Shown here: one piece after another, positions 1-11,447 of the stretch
How the letters are laid out: each line of letters opens with the position of its first letter
Position numbering within the stretch: position 1 is the first letter of the stretch
Assembly (NCBI GenBank): GCA_944383455.1
Contig: CALWPP010000006.1
Coordinates: forward strand, 1 to 64,000
Direction of reading: 5' to 3'
DNA: 64,000 nucleotides
Source of the DNA: an uncultured Peptostreptococcaceae bacterium
GTDB taxonomy: Bacteria > Bacillota > Clostridia > Peptostreptococcales > Peptostreptococcaceae
Made by a program: the position numbers and the translations under genes
Notes under the pieces: generated by a model
What the model saw: the letters and a program-made list of their open reading frames with translations, nothing else
Databases searched by the model: none
What the model was told of the DNA's origin: nothing

Positions 1-366
1 TTGGCTAATATAAGAAATAATTATCTTCATCAAACTACAACAAGTATAGTGAAAACCAAGCCATACAGAGTTGTAATAGAAGATTTAAATGTAAAAGGTA
101 TGATGAAAAATAAACATTTATCTAACGCTATAAGAAAACAAGGTTTCTATGAATTTAAAAGACAACTTGAGTATAAGTGTAAATTCAGAGGAATTGAGTT
201 AATAATTGCAGATAGATTTTATCCATCATCAAAGACTTGTAGTAAATGTGGAGAGATTAAAAAAGATTTAAAACTTAAAGATAGAGTTTATAAATGTAGT
301 TGTGGTTTAACTATTGATAGAGATTTAAATGCGAGTATTAATCTTTCAAACTATAAATTAGCATAA
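1..366 (+). CDS. tnpB: TnpB-type RNA-guided nuclease of IS605 family, C-terminal part (cut by window start)
   Basis: This is the last 121 residues of an IS605 OrfB/TnpB protein. Visible are the RuvC II strand with its acidic residue (VVIEDLNVKGM, about residues 24-34), a four-cysteine zinc ribbon (CSKCG near 80-84 and CSCG near 98-101), and the RuvC III motif with the last catalytic aspartate (DRDLNAS, about 106-112). TnpB is an RNA-guided nuclease that cuts donor sites and favours retention of its element; its guide RNA comes from the element right end, which here follows directly. The true N-terminus lies before base 1, so whether the whole gene is intact cannot be judged. The visible part has no stop or frameshift. 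Confidence 0.9.
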   Translation: MANIRNNYLHQTTTSIVKTKPYRVVIEDLNVKGMMKNKHLSNAIRKQGFYEFKRQLEYKCKFRGIELIIADRFYPSSKTCSKCGEIKKDLKLKDRVYKCSCGLTIDRDLNASINLSNYKLA

Positions 367-368
367 TA

Positions 369-556
369 TCACTAACAAGATAATGTTAATATGTAGGATG
401 CGTTGTATCCGAATTTACGCCCTTGGAGAGTTATATCAAACGAAAGTAGATTACTATTTATAGTTTTTAAAATCGGACTCGTAGAATAGGGAATTAAAGT
501 TTTATTTATAATTTTCAATAAGTTTTTATAGAAAAATTATAAGTTTTACGCAACGG
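369..556 (+). ncRNA. Predicted omega RNA / intron 3' end of the element
   Basis: Non-coding right end directly after tnpB. It contains a small hairpin (GGAT/ATCC around 397-410), the 35-base block shared with 11704-11738 and the terminal GCAACGG. In TnpB systems the guide RNA scaffold is this 3' end, and the guide is the flanking host sequence, here the start of tsaC. In IStrons the same stretch also forms the 3' part of the ribozyme. Assigned by position and by conservation with the second copy; I did not fold it rigorously. Confidence 0.4.
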
Positions 557-563
557 TGATACT

Positions 564-1598
564 ATGGAAACTATTATTAGTTATATAGACGAAAATAATA
601 TAGATATAGAAGAGTTAAAAAAACATGCAAAGCTTTTAAAAGAAGGAAAAACTGTTATTTTTCCAACAGAAACTGTATATGGTTTAGGTGCTAATGCACT
701 AGATGAAAAAGCTGTATCAAAAATTTATGAAGCTAAAGGTAGACCAAGTGATAATCCATTAATAGTTCATATAAATAATATAACAAAAGTTTATGATTTA
801 GCAGAGAATATAAGTGATAAAGCAAAACTTGTTATGGAAAAGTTTTGGCCTGGACCACTTACAGTAATTTTAAAAAAGAAAAGTATAGTACCAAATAAAA
901 CTACTGGGGGTCTTGAAAGTGTTGCAATAAGAGTCCCGTCAAATAAAATAGCACTAAAACTTTTAGAACTTTGTGATACTCCTATTTCGGCACCATCTGC
1001 AAATATATCTGGACGTCCATCTCCTACAAAAGGAAGTCATGTTATTGAAGAAATGAACAAGAGAGTTAATGGTATAGTAGTAGGTGGAAAAAGTGATTTT
1101 GGACTTGAATCAACAGTGATTGATTTTACTGGTAAAGTACCAATTATTTTAAGACCTGGAGTAATATCAAAAGAAGATTTAGAAAAAGTTATTGGAAAAA
1201 TTGAAATAGATAAATCTTTACTGATAAAAAAAGACACCGTAAAGCCAAAATCACCTGGAATGAAGTACACTCATTACAGTCCAAGTGCAGACGTTTTTAT
1301 TGTATCTGGAAATAATATATTTGAGAATGTAAATAATCTTATAAAAGAAAATCAAAAAAGAAACTTAAAGAGTGGTGTTATTTGTAAAAGTGAAAATAAA
1401 AATCTATATACTGGGGAAGTAATAGAACTTGGTGATACTCCTTTAGATATAGGAAGTAATTTATTTGATGCACTAATAGAAATGGATAAAAGAAACGTTG
1501 ATATTATTTATGCTGAAGAATTTGGATATGAAGGAGTTTATCAAGCTATAATGAATAGATTACTAAAAGCATCTGGTTATAAAGTACTAAAATTTTAA
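564..1598 (+). CDS. tsaC: Threonylcarbamoyl-AMP synthase (Sua5/YwlC type)
   Basis: Makes L-threonylcarbamoyl-AMP from threonine, bicarbonate and ATP, the first step of t6A37 modification of ANN-decoding tRNAs. The YrdC domain fills about residues 15-205, with the conserved FPTETVYGLG, KGRPSDNPL and SAPSANISGRPSPT motifs. A linker with SPGMKYTHYSP leads to the C-terminal Sua5 domain (about 235-344). The 344-residue length fits the two-domain bacterial form. The ATG is preceded immediately by the end of an IS605/IStron element and has no recognisable Shine-Dalgarno, so expression probably depends on the element being spliced out of the mRNA or on weak leaderless-type initiation. The reading frame itself is intact. 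Confidence 0.95.
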   Translation: METIISYIDENNIDIEELKKHAKLLKEGKTVIFPTETVYGLGANALDEKAVSKIYEAKGRPSDNPLIVHINNITKVYDLAENISDKAKLVMEKFWPGPLTVILKKKSIVPNKTTGGLESVAIRVPSNKIALKLLELCDTPISAPSANISGRPSPTKGSHVIEEMNKRVNGIVVGGKSDFGLESTVIDFTGKVPIILRPGVISKEDLEKVIGKIEIDKSLLIKKDTVKPKSPGMKYTHYSPSADVFIVSGNNIFENVNNLIKENQKRNLKSGVICKSENKNLYTGEVIELGDTPLDIGSNLFDALIEMDKRNVDIIYAEEFGYEGVYQAIMNRLLKASGYKVLKF

Positions 1599-1670
1599 AT
1601 TTAGTTCTTTAATAAACACAATAAATAATGTATTATTATTTTGGTAAATTAACTTAAATGGAGGAAGCTT

Positions 1671-2781
<1,111 letters not shown>

Positions 2782-2939
2782 TGTTCGCTATGGGACGATA
2801 TATAAATAACTTTATAAAAAAAACACTACAAAATGACAAAAAAAACAAAAAATACTTTAAATTTTATTTTAAAAATGATAAAATTACTCTATAAGTAGAT
2901 TTATTATTAAAAATAAATTACTTGGGGATATTAATTTTT

Positions 2940-3167
2940 ATGAGTAAAAACAAGCACTATATGCAAATTGCTAGTATGCTCTCTTTGATTTCTCAAATAG
3001 GGCTTATGATATTAATTTCCATACTTGGGTGCACTTTTTTAGGAAAATTTATAGACTCAAAAATAAACACATCTCCTATATTTACCATAGTATTTTTGTT
3101 ACTGGGTATAGGAGGTGCATTTATATCAGTTTATAAAACTTTGATAGTGTACACGAAAGGAAAGTGA
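2940..3167 (+). CDS. atpZ: AtpZ/AtpI-family small membrane protein of the ATP synthase operon
   Basis: Small protein of about 75 residues with two transmembrane helices (roughly 13-38 and 46-68) joined by a short loop with GKFID. AtpZ/AtpI-type proteins head F1Fo operons; in the family they have been linked to Mg or Ca transport and c-ring assembly. I chose the ATG at 2940 because the possible TTG at 2922 overlaps the TTGGGGA ribosome-binding site. It is followed four bases later by a second small membrane gene. AtpZ rather than AtpI is chosen from gene order and two-helix topology. Confidence 0.75.
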   Translation: MSKNKHYMQIASMLSLISQIGLMILISILGCTFLGKFIDSKINTSPIFTIVFLLLGIGGAFISVYKTLIVYTKGK

Positions 3168-3171
3168 TTTT

Positions 3172-3576
3172 GTGGATACTAATTTATCAAGAGAAGTCAA
3201 ACGAATTACTAAGGGACTTGTTTTTTATTACATATTTTTAGCTATCATTAGTGGTTTTATATTTATTAAAGATATAGAAATTTTAAAAAGAGTTTTACTT
3301 GGTATTTTGTTTGGATGTATTATTTCTGCATTAAATTTTAGATTATTGGCAATAAGTATACAAAAGTCTGTTGATATGCCACCATCTAAAGCACAAGTAT
3401 ATTCTGGGCTACAATACTCTATTAGAATGCTTATTGTATTTGTTGTTTTGTTGGTATCAGCGAAACAGCCACACTTAAGTGTAATAGGAGTAGCACTAGG
3501 TTTATTAGGACCCAAATTTATTATTTTATTTGATAAATTTGTTATACAAAAATTTTTTAGAAAGGAGGCTAAATAA
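3172..3576 (+). CDS. atpI: ATP synthase subunit I (assembly factor)
   Basis: A 134-residue protein with four predicted membrane helices (about 15-33, 37-57, 76-96, 100-120), matching the ATP synthase I chain family, which helps assemble the c-ring. It uses a GTG start just after the atpZ stop, and its TAA stop shares a base with the atpB ATG (TAATG), so translation is probably coupled. Sequence conservation in this family is low; the call rests mainly on topology and position between atpZ and atpB. Confidence 0.8.
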   Translation: MDTNLSREVKRITKGLVFYYIFLAIISGFIFIKDIEILKRVLLGILFGCIISALNFRLLAISIQKSVDMPPSKAQVYSGLQYSIRMLIVFVVLLVSAKQPHLSVIGVALGLLGPKFIILFDKFVIQKFFRKEAK

Positions 3577-4277
3577 TGAATCAGGCTAGGTATATACTTT
3601 ATTTTGGAGATTTTAAGCTAAGTGAAACTATTATTGTGACCTGGATTATAATGGGCATCATAACGATAGCATGTTTATTACTTACTAGAAATTTACAAAA
3701 AGTGCCTACTACTAAAACTCAAATATTTGCAGAGTTTTTAGTTTGTGGTGTTAACAAATTAGTTACTGATACTATGGGGGAGAAAGCTGTAAAAAGATTA
3801 CCTAATATGGTACCTTATATTGGAAGTTTATTTGTGTTCTTTGCATTATCTAATTTAGCAGGGCTACTTGGTTTTAGATCACCAACTACTGATTTAGATA
3901 CAACATTTGCTTGGGCTATAATGACATTTGTTATGATTTATTATGCAGGTATAAAAACTAAAGGTTTATCTTATTTTAAGGGCTTATTGGAACCATTACC
4001 ATTTCTATTACCACTAAATATTATAGGAGAACTTGCTAAGCCTATATCACTATGTTTCCGTCCATTTGGAAATATTTTAGGTGGGGCTGTTATAATAAGT
4101 TTATTCTATCAATTTTTAGCATACTTATCTAGTTTAATAGGACTTAATATTCCTATAGGTCAGTTATTAATTCCAGTACCACTTCACTTATATTTCGATT
4201 TATTCGCAGGTGTATTACAAGCGTTTATATTTATAATGCTTACTATGGTTTTTGTTGGTATTGCAGCTGAGGAATAA
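3576..4277 (+). CDS. atpB: F-type ATP synthase subunit a
   Basis: Membrane stator subunit that carries the ion half-channels next to the c-ring. The 233-residue protein has five to six hydrophobic helices and the essential arginine in SLCFRPFGNILGG (about residues 158-170), where the family has the SLxxRLFGN pattern. AAAGGAGG lies before the ATG. It begins the core Fo block atpB-atpE-atpF. The c-ring sequence in this operon suggests that the transported ion is sodium rather than a proton. Confidence 0.95.
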   Translation: MNQARYILYFGDFKLSETIIVTWIIMGIITIACLLLTRNLQKVPTTKTQIFAEFLVCGVNKLVTDTMGEKAVKRLPNMVPYIGSLFVFFALSNLAGLLGFRSPTTDLDTTFAWAIMTFVMIYYAGIKTKGLSYFKGLLEPLPFLLPLNIIGELAKPISLCFRPFGNILGGAVIISLFYQFLAYLSSLIGLNIPIGQLLIPVPLHLYFDLFAGVLQAFIFIMLTMVFVGIAAEE

Positions 4278-4297
4278 ATTTAAAAAATTTTAACTAA

Positions 4298-4579
<282 letters not shown>

Positions 4580-4672
4580 TTTCGAAGAATTAATTTAGGG
4601 ATGACTTGTTCATCTCTTAATTGTATACAACAAACAATAATTTGATGTGATTAGTAGAAAGGAGGGCTTTTA

Positions 4673-5182
4673 GTGGAGTTTAAGAATTTAATAGGACTAA
4701 CACCTATTGAGTTTACTTTTCAGATTATAAACACAATAGTAATTTTTTTAATAGTTAAAAAACTTTTATTTAAGCCTGTAATGGAAATAATAAACTCTCG
4801 TGAAAGTGAAATACAGCTTAACTTATCAGAAGGTGAGAGAGTAAAAAAAGAGGGTTATAAACTAAAAGAGCAATACGAAAAAGAAATGAGCCAAGCTAAA
4901 GAGCAAGGTCAAGAAATAATAAAACAAGCAACATTAAGAGCTGAGCAAAAAGAAGAAGAAATTATATTAAATGCTAAAAAAGAAGCTCAATCTATTGTTG
5001 ATAAGGCTAATAAAGATGTAGCTCAAGAAAGACAAAAGGCTATGAATGAAATCAAAAATGATATTTCAGAATTAGCACTTTTAGCAGCTTCAAAAGTTAT
5101 AGAAAAAGATATAGATAAGTCTAAGCACCAAGAATTAATAAATAACTTTATAAATGAGGTGGCTATAGATGGTAGCAAATAG
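4673..5182 (+). CDS. atpF: F-type ATP synthase subunit b
   Basis: Peripheral stalk subunit linking Fo to F1. One N-terminal membrane helix (about residues 12-32) is followed by a long charged helix rich in Glu, Lys, Gln and Ala (about 40-150), as expected for a dimeric coiled coil. The 169-residue length is normal. It starts with GTG behind AAAGGAGGGC, and its end overlaps the atpH start by 14 bases. Confidence 0.94.
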   Translation: MEFKNLIGLTPIEFTFQIINTIVIFLIVKKLLFKPVMEIINSRESEIQLNLSEGERVKKEGYKLKEQYEKEMSQAKEQGQEIIKQATLRAEQKEEEIILNAKKEAQSIVDKANKDVAQERQKAMNEIKNDISELALLAASKVIEKDIDKSKHQELINNFINEVAIDGSK

Positions 5183-5702
5183 ATATGCACAAGCATTTTT
5201 TGAGGTTGCAGAAGAATTAAATTCTTGTGATAGTTTATATAATGAACTTTGTGAAGTCGTTAAAATAATAAATGAGTGTGAGGAGTTAAAAAATGCTTTT
5301 AAATCTCCACTTGTTTCAAAAGAAGACAAAAAAGTTATTTTAGATAAACTATTTAATGAAAGTATAAGTCAATCGACTAAAAACTTTTTAAAAGTTATGA
5401 TAGACAAAAATAGAATGTCTATTTTAGAAGATGTAAAGGTATACTTTAAATCTTTAGTGAATGAAAAGAATAATGTAATTGAAGGAACTGCAATTACTGC
5501 AATAGAGATGACTGAAGAAGAAATTAAAAACTTAGAAGAAAAGCTTTCAAACAAGTACAACAAAAACGTTACTCTAAAAAATATAGTTGATGAAACTATA
5601 ATAGGAGGAGTTTTAGTTAGACTTGGAAATGAGGAAATAGATGGAACTATTAAATCTAATATATCTAGATTAAAGGAAAATTTATTTCAAGTGATATCTT
5701 AA
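5169..5702 (+). CDS. atpH: F-type ATP synthase subunit delta
   Basis: Caps the F1 head and joins it to subunit b. The 177-residue protein has the OSCP/delta pattern: N-terminal [15 protein letters not shown], a helical N-domain (to about 105) and the C-terminal [22 protein letters not shown] stretch typical of the family. The start overlaps the end of atpF, which suggests translational coupling. Confidence 0.94.
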   Translation: MVANRYAQAFFEVAEELNSCDSLYNELCEVVKIINECEELKNAFKSPLVSKEDKKVILDKLFNESISQSTKNFLKVMIDKNRMSILEDVKVYFKSLVNEKNNVIEGTAITAIEMTEEEIKNLEEKLSNKYNKNVTLKNIVDETIIGGVLVRLGNEEIDGTIKSNISRLKENLFQVIS

Positions 5703-5721
5703 AATAAATGGTGGTGAGTAT

Positions 5722-7215
5722 ATGAATTTAAGACCAGATGAAATAAGTGCTCTAATAAAAGAGCAAATAAAAAACTATGAAAATAAAGTTGAATTAACTG
5801 ATACTGGAACTGTATTAAAAGTTGGGGATGGTATATCTAGTGTTTATGGTCTTGAAAAGGCTATGGCAGGAGAGCTTTTAGAGTTTCCAGGAGAAGTTTA
5901 TGGAATGGCTCTTAACTTAGAAGAAGAAACTGTTGGGGCTGTTATGCTTGGTAATGACCAAGGTATAAAAGAAGGAGATATAGTAAAAAGAACAGGAGCT
6001 GTTGTTAAGGTTCCAGTTGGTGAAGCGCTAATAGGAAGAGTAGTTAACGCATTAGGTCAACCAATAGATGGTAAGGGACCAATAAACACTACTAAAACTA
6101 GACCTGTTGAATCACCAGCAACTGGTATAATGGCTAGAAAATCTGTTCATGAACCTCTTGAGACTGGTATAAAGGCAATAGATGCCATGATTCCAATAGG
6201 AAGAGGACAAAGAGAGCTTGTTATCGGTGATAGACAAACTGGTAAAACTTCTATATGTGTTGACACAATTCTTAACCAAAAAGGAAAAGATGTTATATGT
6301 ATATATGTTGCAATAGGACAAAAAGGTTCAACTGTTGCACAACTTGTTAATACATTTGAAAAGCATGGAGCAATGGATTATACAATAGTTGTTTCTGCTA
6401 CTGCATCTGAATCTGCACCACTTCAATTCTTAGCACCATATGCGGGGGTTGCAATGGGTGAAGAATTTATGTTTGAAGGAAAGCATGTTTTAATAGTTTA
6501 TGATGATTTAAGTAAGCATGCGGTAGCTTATAGAGAAATGTCATTACTTCTAAAAAGACCTCCAGGACGTGAGGCTTATCCAGGGGATGTTTTCTATCTA
6601 CACTCAAGACTTTTAGAAAGAGCTGCTAAATTATCTGATGAATTAGGAGCTGGTTCTATAACTGCACTTCCAATAATTGAAACGCAAGGGGGAGACGTTT
6701 CTGCGTACATACCTACTAACGTTATATCAATTACAGATGGGCAAATTTACTTAACACCAGAGCTTTTCAATGCTGGTATAAGACCTGCGGTTGACCCAGG
6801 AATATCAGTTTCAAGGGTTGGAGGTTCTGCCCAAATAAAATCAATGAAAAAGGTAGCAGGTCCACTTAAACTTTTATATTCTCAATATAAAGAACTTGCA
6901 GCATTCTCTCAATTCGGTTCTGACCTTGATGAAGATACGAAAAAAAGACTTTCTCAAGGAGATAGAATAGTTGAAGTTTTAAAACAAGGGGAACAACAAC
7001 CACTAAGAGTTGAAAATCAAATAATGATAATACATGCTGTTACTAATGATTTATTAGCAGATATAAAACTTGAAGATGTAAAGAGATTTGAAAATGAACT
7101 TTACTCATATGTGAATGATAACCATAAAGAATTAATAAATACAATTCTTTCAGGTGGAGATTTCCAAGGAGATCTTACTAAAGCTATAAATGAATTTAAG
7201 AGAAAATTTAACTAA
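5722..7215 (+). CDS. atpA: F-type ATP synthase subunit alpha
   Basis: Non-catalytic nucleotide-binding subunit of F1. The 497-residue protein has the N-terminal beta-barrel, the Walker A motif GDRQTGKTS (about residues 169-177), the [21 protein letters not shown] region and the alpha-specific [26 protein letters not shown] lies before the ATG. A hairpin (TTTCACTA with TAGTGAAA, about 7228-7270) sits in the 84-base gap to atpG and may adjust subunit stoichiometry. Confidence 0.97.
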   Translation: MNLRPDEISALIKEQIKNYENKVELTDTGTVLKVGDGISSVYGLEKAMAGELLEFPGEVYGMALNLEEETVGAVMLGNDQGIKEGDIVKRTGAVVKVPVGEALIGRVVNALGQPIDGKGPINTTKTRPVESPATGIMARKSVHEPLETGIKAIDAMIPIGRGQRELVIGDRQTGKTSICVDTILNQKGKDVICIYVAIGQKGSTVAQLVNTFEKHGAMDYTIVVSATASESAPLQFLAPYAGVAMGEEFMFEGKHVLIVYDDLSKHAVAYREMSLLLKRPPGREAYPGDVFYLHSRLLERAAKLSDELGAGSITALPIIETQGGDVSAYIPTNVISITDGQIYLTPELFNAGIRPAVDPGISVSRVGGSAQIKSMKKVAGPLKLLYSQYKELAAFSQFGSDLDEDTKKRLSQGDRIVEVLKQGEQQPLRVENQIMIIHAVTNDLLADIKLEDVKRFENELYSYVNDNHKELINTILSGGDFQGDLTKAINEFKRKFN

Positions 7216-7299
7216 AATACTTACACCACTATACATTTCACTATTTGTAGATTTTTCTATGAGTAGTGAAAATTGTGGATATAAAGGGAGGTGTAGTTA

Positions 7300-8145
7300 A
7301 TGGCAGGAATGAAAGAAATTAAAACTCGTATCAAAAGTGTTGAAAACACAAAACAAATAACAAAAGCTATGGAACTTGTTTCTTCTTCAAAGTTTAGAAA
7401 AGCAAAAGAAAGAGCAGAAAGTACTAGAGCTTATTTTGAGACTTTATACGAAACAGTAAATGATATAGCTAAAAATACGAGTGGTTCAAAAAATGTATTC
7501 TTAAAAGAAAGAAATGTAAAAAAAGTTTGTTATATAGTTATAGCAGGGGATAGAGGGCTTGCAGGAGGATATAACTCAAATATTATAAAAACAGTTATAA
7601 AACACAGCAACTCAAATAATCACAATGTTATAGCAATTGGTAAAAAGGCTAACGAGTCTTTATCAAAAAGAGGTTATAATGTTGTAGATTTTATAGAGAG
7701 TGTTGAAGGAGCTAGTTATGAAGAAGCTGATAAAGTGGCTAAATTAGCAATGGAAGCATTTAAAAATGGTGAAGTTGATGAAGTTAATTTAGTTTATACA
7801 AAATTTGTTTCTGCACTAGCACAAGAGCCTCAAGTTATGAAACTATTACCTGTTAGTATTGAAAAGACTGAAAAGAAAATGACAAAATCAGCTGTTCAGT
7901 ATTTACCATCTGCTGATACTGTACTTGGATATATATTACCAAAGTATATATCAGGAAGTGTTTATGGAGCTATTTGTGAGTCTTTTGCATCAGAACAAGC
8001 TGCAAGAAGAACTGCAATGGAATCGGCTACTGATAATGCAAATGAAATGATATCAAAACTAGAATTAGTTTATAATAGAGCAAGACAAGCGGCAGTTACT
8101 CAAGAAATATCAGAGATTGTTGCGGGTGCTTCGTCTTCTCAATAA
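7300..8145 (+). CDS. atpG: F-type ATP synthase subunit gamma
   Basis: Central rotating shaft of F1. The 281-residue protein begins with the conserved IKTRIKSVENTKQITKAMELV and ends with the matching C-terminal helix (ESATDNANEMI, NRARQAAVTQEISEIVAGA), the two halves of the coiled coil. The Rossmann-like middle includes VIAGDRGLAGGYNSNI. GGGAGGTG precedes the ATG. Confidence 0.96.
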   Translation: MAGMKEIKTRIKSVENTKQITKAMELVSSSKFRKAKERAESTRAYFETLYETVNDIAKNTSGSKNVFLKERNVKKVCYIVIAGDRGLAGGYNSNIIKTVIKHSNSNNHNVIAIGKKANESLSKRGYNVVDFIESVEGASYEEADKVAKLAMEAFKNGEVDEVNLVYTKFVSALAQEPQVMKLLPVSIEKTEKKMTKSAVQYLPSADTVLGYILPKYISGSVYGAICESFASEQAARRTAMESATDNANEMISKLELVYNRARQAAVTQEISEIVAGASSSQ

Positions 8146-8151
8146 AGTTAG

Positions 8152-9579
<1,428 letters not shown>

Positions 9580-9581
9580 TT

Positions 9582-9833
9582 ATGTTTACTGTAGAAGTTG
9601 TAACACCTGATAATACTTTTTTTAAAGGAAATGTTGAAATGATAATAGTTAGAACTACTGAAGGTGATAGAGGAATACTTAAAAACCACAGACCTTTAGT
9701 CGCAGGACTTTCTACAGGAACTCTTAGAATAAAGCAAGATGGTAAATTCAAAGATGCTAAAATATCTGGTGGATTTATGAATGTAGATAAAGAAAAAACT
9801 ATTATTGTTACAGAAAGTGCTACTTGGGCATAA
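9582..9833 (+). CDS. atpC: F-type ATP synthase subunit epsilon, lacking the C-terminal helical domain
   Basis: The 83 residues form only the N-terminal beta-sandwich that docks on gamma and the c-ring: VVTPDNTFFKGNVEMIIVRTTEGDRGILKNHRPLVAG is split between residues 5 and 46, and the ISGGFMNV strand is near 63-70. Family members are usually about 130-140 residues long, with two C-terminal helices that can inhibit ATP hydrolysis. Here the protein stops at TESATWA, and a terminator begins with the next base, so there is no room for the missing domain and no sign of a frameshifted remainder. The operon therefore probably makes an ATP synthase without epsilon self-inhibition. Confidence 0.9.
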   Translation: MFTVEVVTPDNTFFKGNVEMIIVRTTEGDRGILKNHRPLVAGLSTGTLRIKQDGKFKDAKISGGFMNVDKEKTIIVTESATWA

Positions 9834-9859
9834 AAGGGGCTATAAATAGCCTCTTTTTT
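9834..9859 (+). terminator. Terminator of the ATP synthase operon
   Basis: GGGGCTA (836-842 of this block) pairs with TAGCCTC across a TAAA loop, followed by six T residues. It begins directly at the atpC stop codon. Confidence 0.85.
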
Positions 9860-9889
9860 ATTTTATAATCAAAAAAGGAAGAAATTTAT

Positions 9890-10255
9890 ATGATTGGAAT
9901 TGATATTGTAGAAATTAAAAGGATTGAAAAATTACTAAATAAAAACGATAGATTTTTAGAAAGATTTTTTACAGAAAAAGAAATAAATTATTTTAAAGAA
10001 AAAAAACTAAAGCCTCAAACAATAGCAGGAAACTTTACTGCAAAAGAAGCTATATCAAAAGCTTTAGGAACAGGAATTAGAAACTTTAATTTAAAAGATA
10101 TAGAGATTTTAAGAGATGAGCTTGGTAAGCCTATTGTAAATGTATATAATAATTTAAGTATTATTATAAATAGTCAAAATATAAAAGAAATAAAAGTATC
10201 AATATCTCATAGTAAAGAGTATGCTGTTTCAAATGCACTTTTAATTTATATGTGA
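9890..10255 (+). CDS. acpS: Holo-[acyl-carrier-protein] synthase
   Basis: Transfers 4'-phosphopantetheine from CoA to acyl carrier protein. The 121-residue protein has the Mg-binding IGIDIVEIKRIE at its N-terminus, FTEKEINYF, and the FTAKEAISKALGTGI motif (about residues 46-60), with SISHSKEYAVSNALL near the end. It stands alone behind the ATP synthase terminator; in Clostridioides it likewise precedes the gerS region. Confidence 0.94.
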   Translation: MIGIDIVEIKRIEKLLNKNDRFLERFFTEKEINYFKEKKLKPQTIAGNFTAKEAISKALGTGIRNFNLKDIEILRDELGKPIVNVYNNLSIIINSQNIKEIKVSISHSKEYAVSNALLIYM

Positions 10256-10436
10256 TTTAGTAAAAAAGTATAGTCAATTAACAGAAATACTATATATCAA
10301 GTTTACTAGTACTATTTTAAATATTTTCTATACTATTATTTAAAAGTTATACTACTATATTAGTAATTAAACAGTAATATAAATCAAATATTTCACATAA
10401 GAATTATCATTAATATAATTTTTATTGGGGTGAGAA

Positions 10437-11030
10437 ATGAAAAAGTGGGCATTATTTTTGGCTATACCAGTAGTATTTTTTATATCATTTAAAGTTATTA
10501 ATTTTTCTGAAAAAGAGTCTACAAAAGAAGAAATTTATAATTCATTTGTAGAAAAAATAAGTTCTATTTCATCTTATAATTGCGTAGCAGATGTAGAAGT
10601 TTTTGGCAATAAAACTCCTACAAAATATAGGTTTAAGCATACGTTTAAGTCGCCGAATAGTTATATAGTACAAACTATTTTACCAGAAGAATTAAAAGGG
10701 CAAGTTGTAGAGTATGTTGATAGTAAAATAATTGTTAAAAATACAAACATAAAAGATACAATTGAATTACCGAATGAAGGGGAAGTAAGTAAGAACTTAT
10801 TTATAGGAGATTTTATAAATAACTTTAAAAGTGCTAAAGATGTAAAGTTACAAAGTGATAAAAATTACTTGATACTAGAAATAAATATAGAAAGTGAAAG
10901 TGAGTATTTTGATAAACAAATACTTTATATAAATAAAAAAGATAAAGTACCATATAAAATGGAAATATTAGATAAAAATAAAGAAAAACGATTTGAAGTG
11001 GTTTATAGTGATTTTAAGTATAATAAATAA
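10437..11030 (+). CDS. gerS: GerS-like germination protein / LolA-type fold, without lipobox
   Basis: A 197-residue exported protein. Residues 4-23 form a hydrophobic signal or anchor, followed by a beta-rich region resembling outer-membrane-lipoprotein-sorting (LolA-like) domains: a cysteine-containing SYNCVADVEVFGNKTPTKYRF, FKSPNSYIVQ, then LYINKKDKVPYKMEILD. In Clostridioides the germination lipoprotein GerS, needed for spore cortex hydrolysis, sits at the matching place near acpS, alr2 and mazEF. Here no cysteine lies at the end of the signal segment, so lipidation is not expected, and no alanine racemase gene follows. GerS identity is inferred from fold features and position; a related LolA-like protein is the alternative. 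Confidence 0.6.
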   Translation: MKKWALFLAIPVVFFISFKVINFSEKESTKEEIYNSFVEKISSISSYNCVADVEVFGNKTPTKYRFKHTFKSPNSYIVQTILPEELKGQVVEYVDSKIIVKNTNIKDTIELPNEGEVSKNLFIGDFINNFKSAKDVKLQSDKNYLILEINIESESEYFDKQILYINKKDKVPYKMEILDKNKEKRFEVVYSDFKYNK

Positions 11031-11447
11031 TCATATTAAATTTAGATGACTAAGAGAGATACTTTTAAATTGTTTTTGATAGCTAATGTTTTATTATAAA
11101 AAATTTCTTTTGTAACAATTATAAATATTTTTAAAGTTAATTTGGTTAAAATTATAATAATATAAAAAAGATGTAAAATTTCTTAAGTGTAGATATGGGT
11201 ATTAATATATTATGTGGTGAAAATTAACAAAGAAATTGATATAAAAAATTGGATAAGAGGTAATAATATTCTCACATAACCAAATAACGGCACAATATGT
11301 GTCAAAAAGGGCAAGTATTATACCATTATAAATATGTCCAATATATTTATATGGTATAGAATTTAAAATCAATTTTACAAGATAACAGTAATTTGATAAA
11401 ATAATAAATAGCTAGGAGGTAAGTTGCTGTAATTGAAAATCTATGAT
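11031..11447. other. AT-rich intergenic region upstream of mazEF
   Basis: No reading frame of note on either strand. It holds an imperfect inverted repeat at 11319-11358 (TATACCATTATAAATAT against ATATTTATATGGTATA), which could be an operator. At 11414-11420 an excellent AGGAGGT is followed 12 bases later by a TTG codon (11433) that opens only seven codons before a stop inside the adjoining element. This looks like the original leader and start of mazE, separated from the gene by the insertion. In Clostridioides an alanine racemase gene lies in this interval; no trace of one is seen. Confidence 0.5.

Larger units (their letters stand above)
1..556 (+). mobile_element. Right part of an IS200/IS605-type element, probably an IStron (IS605 fused to a group I intron)
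   Basis: The window opens inside a tnpB gene, followed by about 190 bases of non-coding right end finishing in GCAACGG (550-556), eight bases before the tsaC start codon. The right end shares with a second locus at 11692-11835 an identical 35-base block (394-428), the block GAATAGGGAATTAAA (484-498) and the terminal GCAACGG. The final base is G, as required at a group I intron 3' splice site. No Shine-Dalgarno lies between the element end and the tsaC ATG, so normal translation of tsaC would need a site from upstream of the element. IStrons (CdISt1 and relatives) are known from Clostridioides and Clostridium. The left end is outside the window, so the IStron call is inferred; an ordinary IS605 element is the alternative. 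Confidence 0.6.

Noticed and set aside
9582..9859. Frameshift that hides the rest of atpC
   Set aside because: A clear terminator follows the stop directly and no epsilon-like C-terminal helix is seen in the other frames.
11031..11413. Remnant of an alanine racemase gene
   Set aside because: No frame on either strand shows the PLP lysine or other Alr motifs; the stretch looks simply AT-rich and non-coding.
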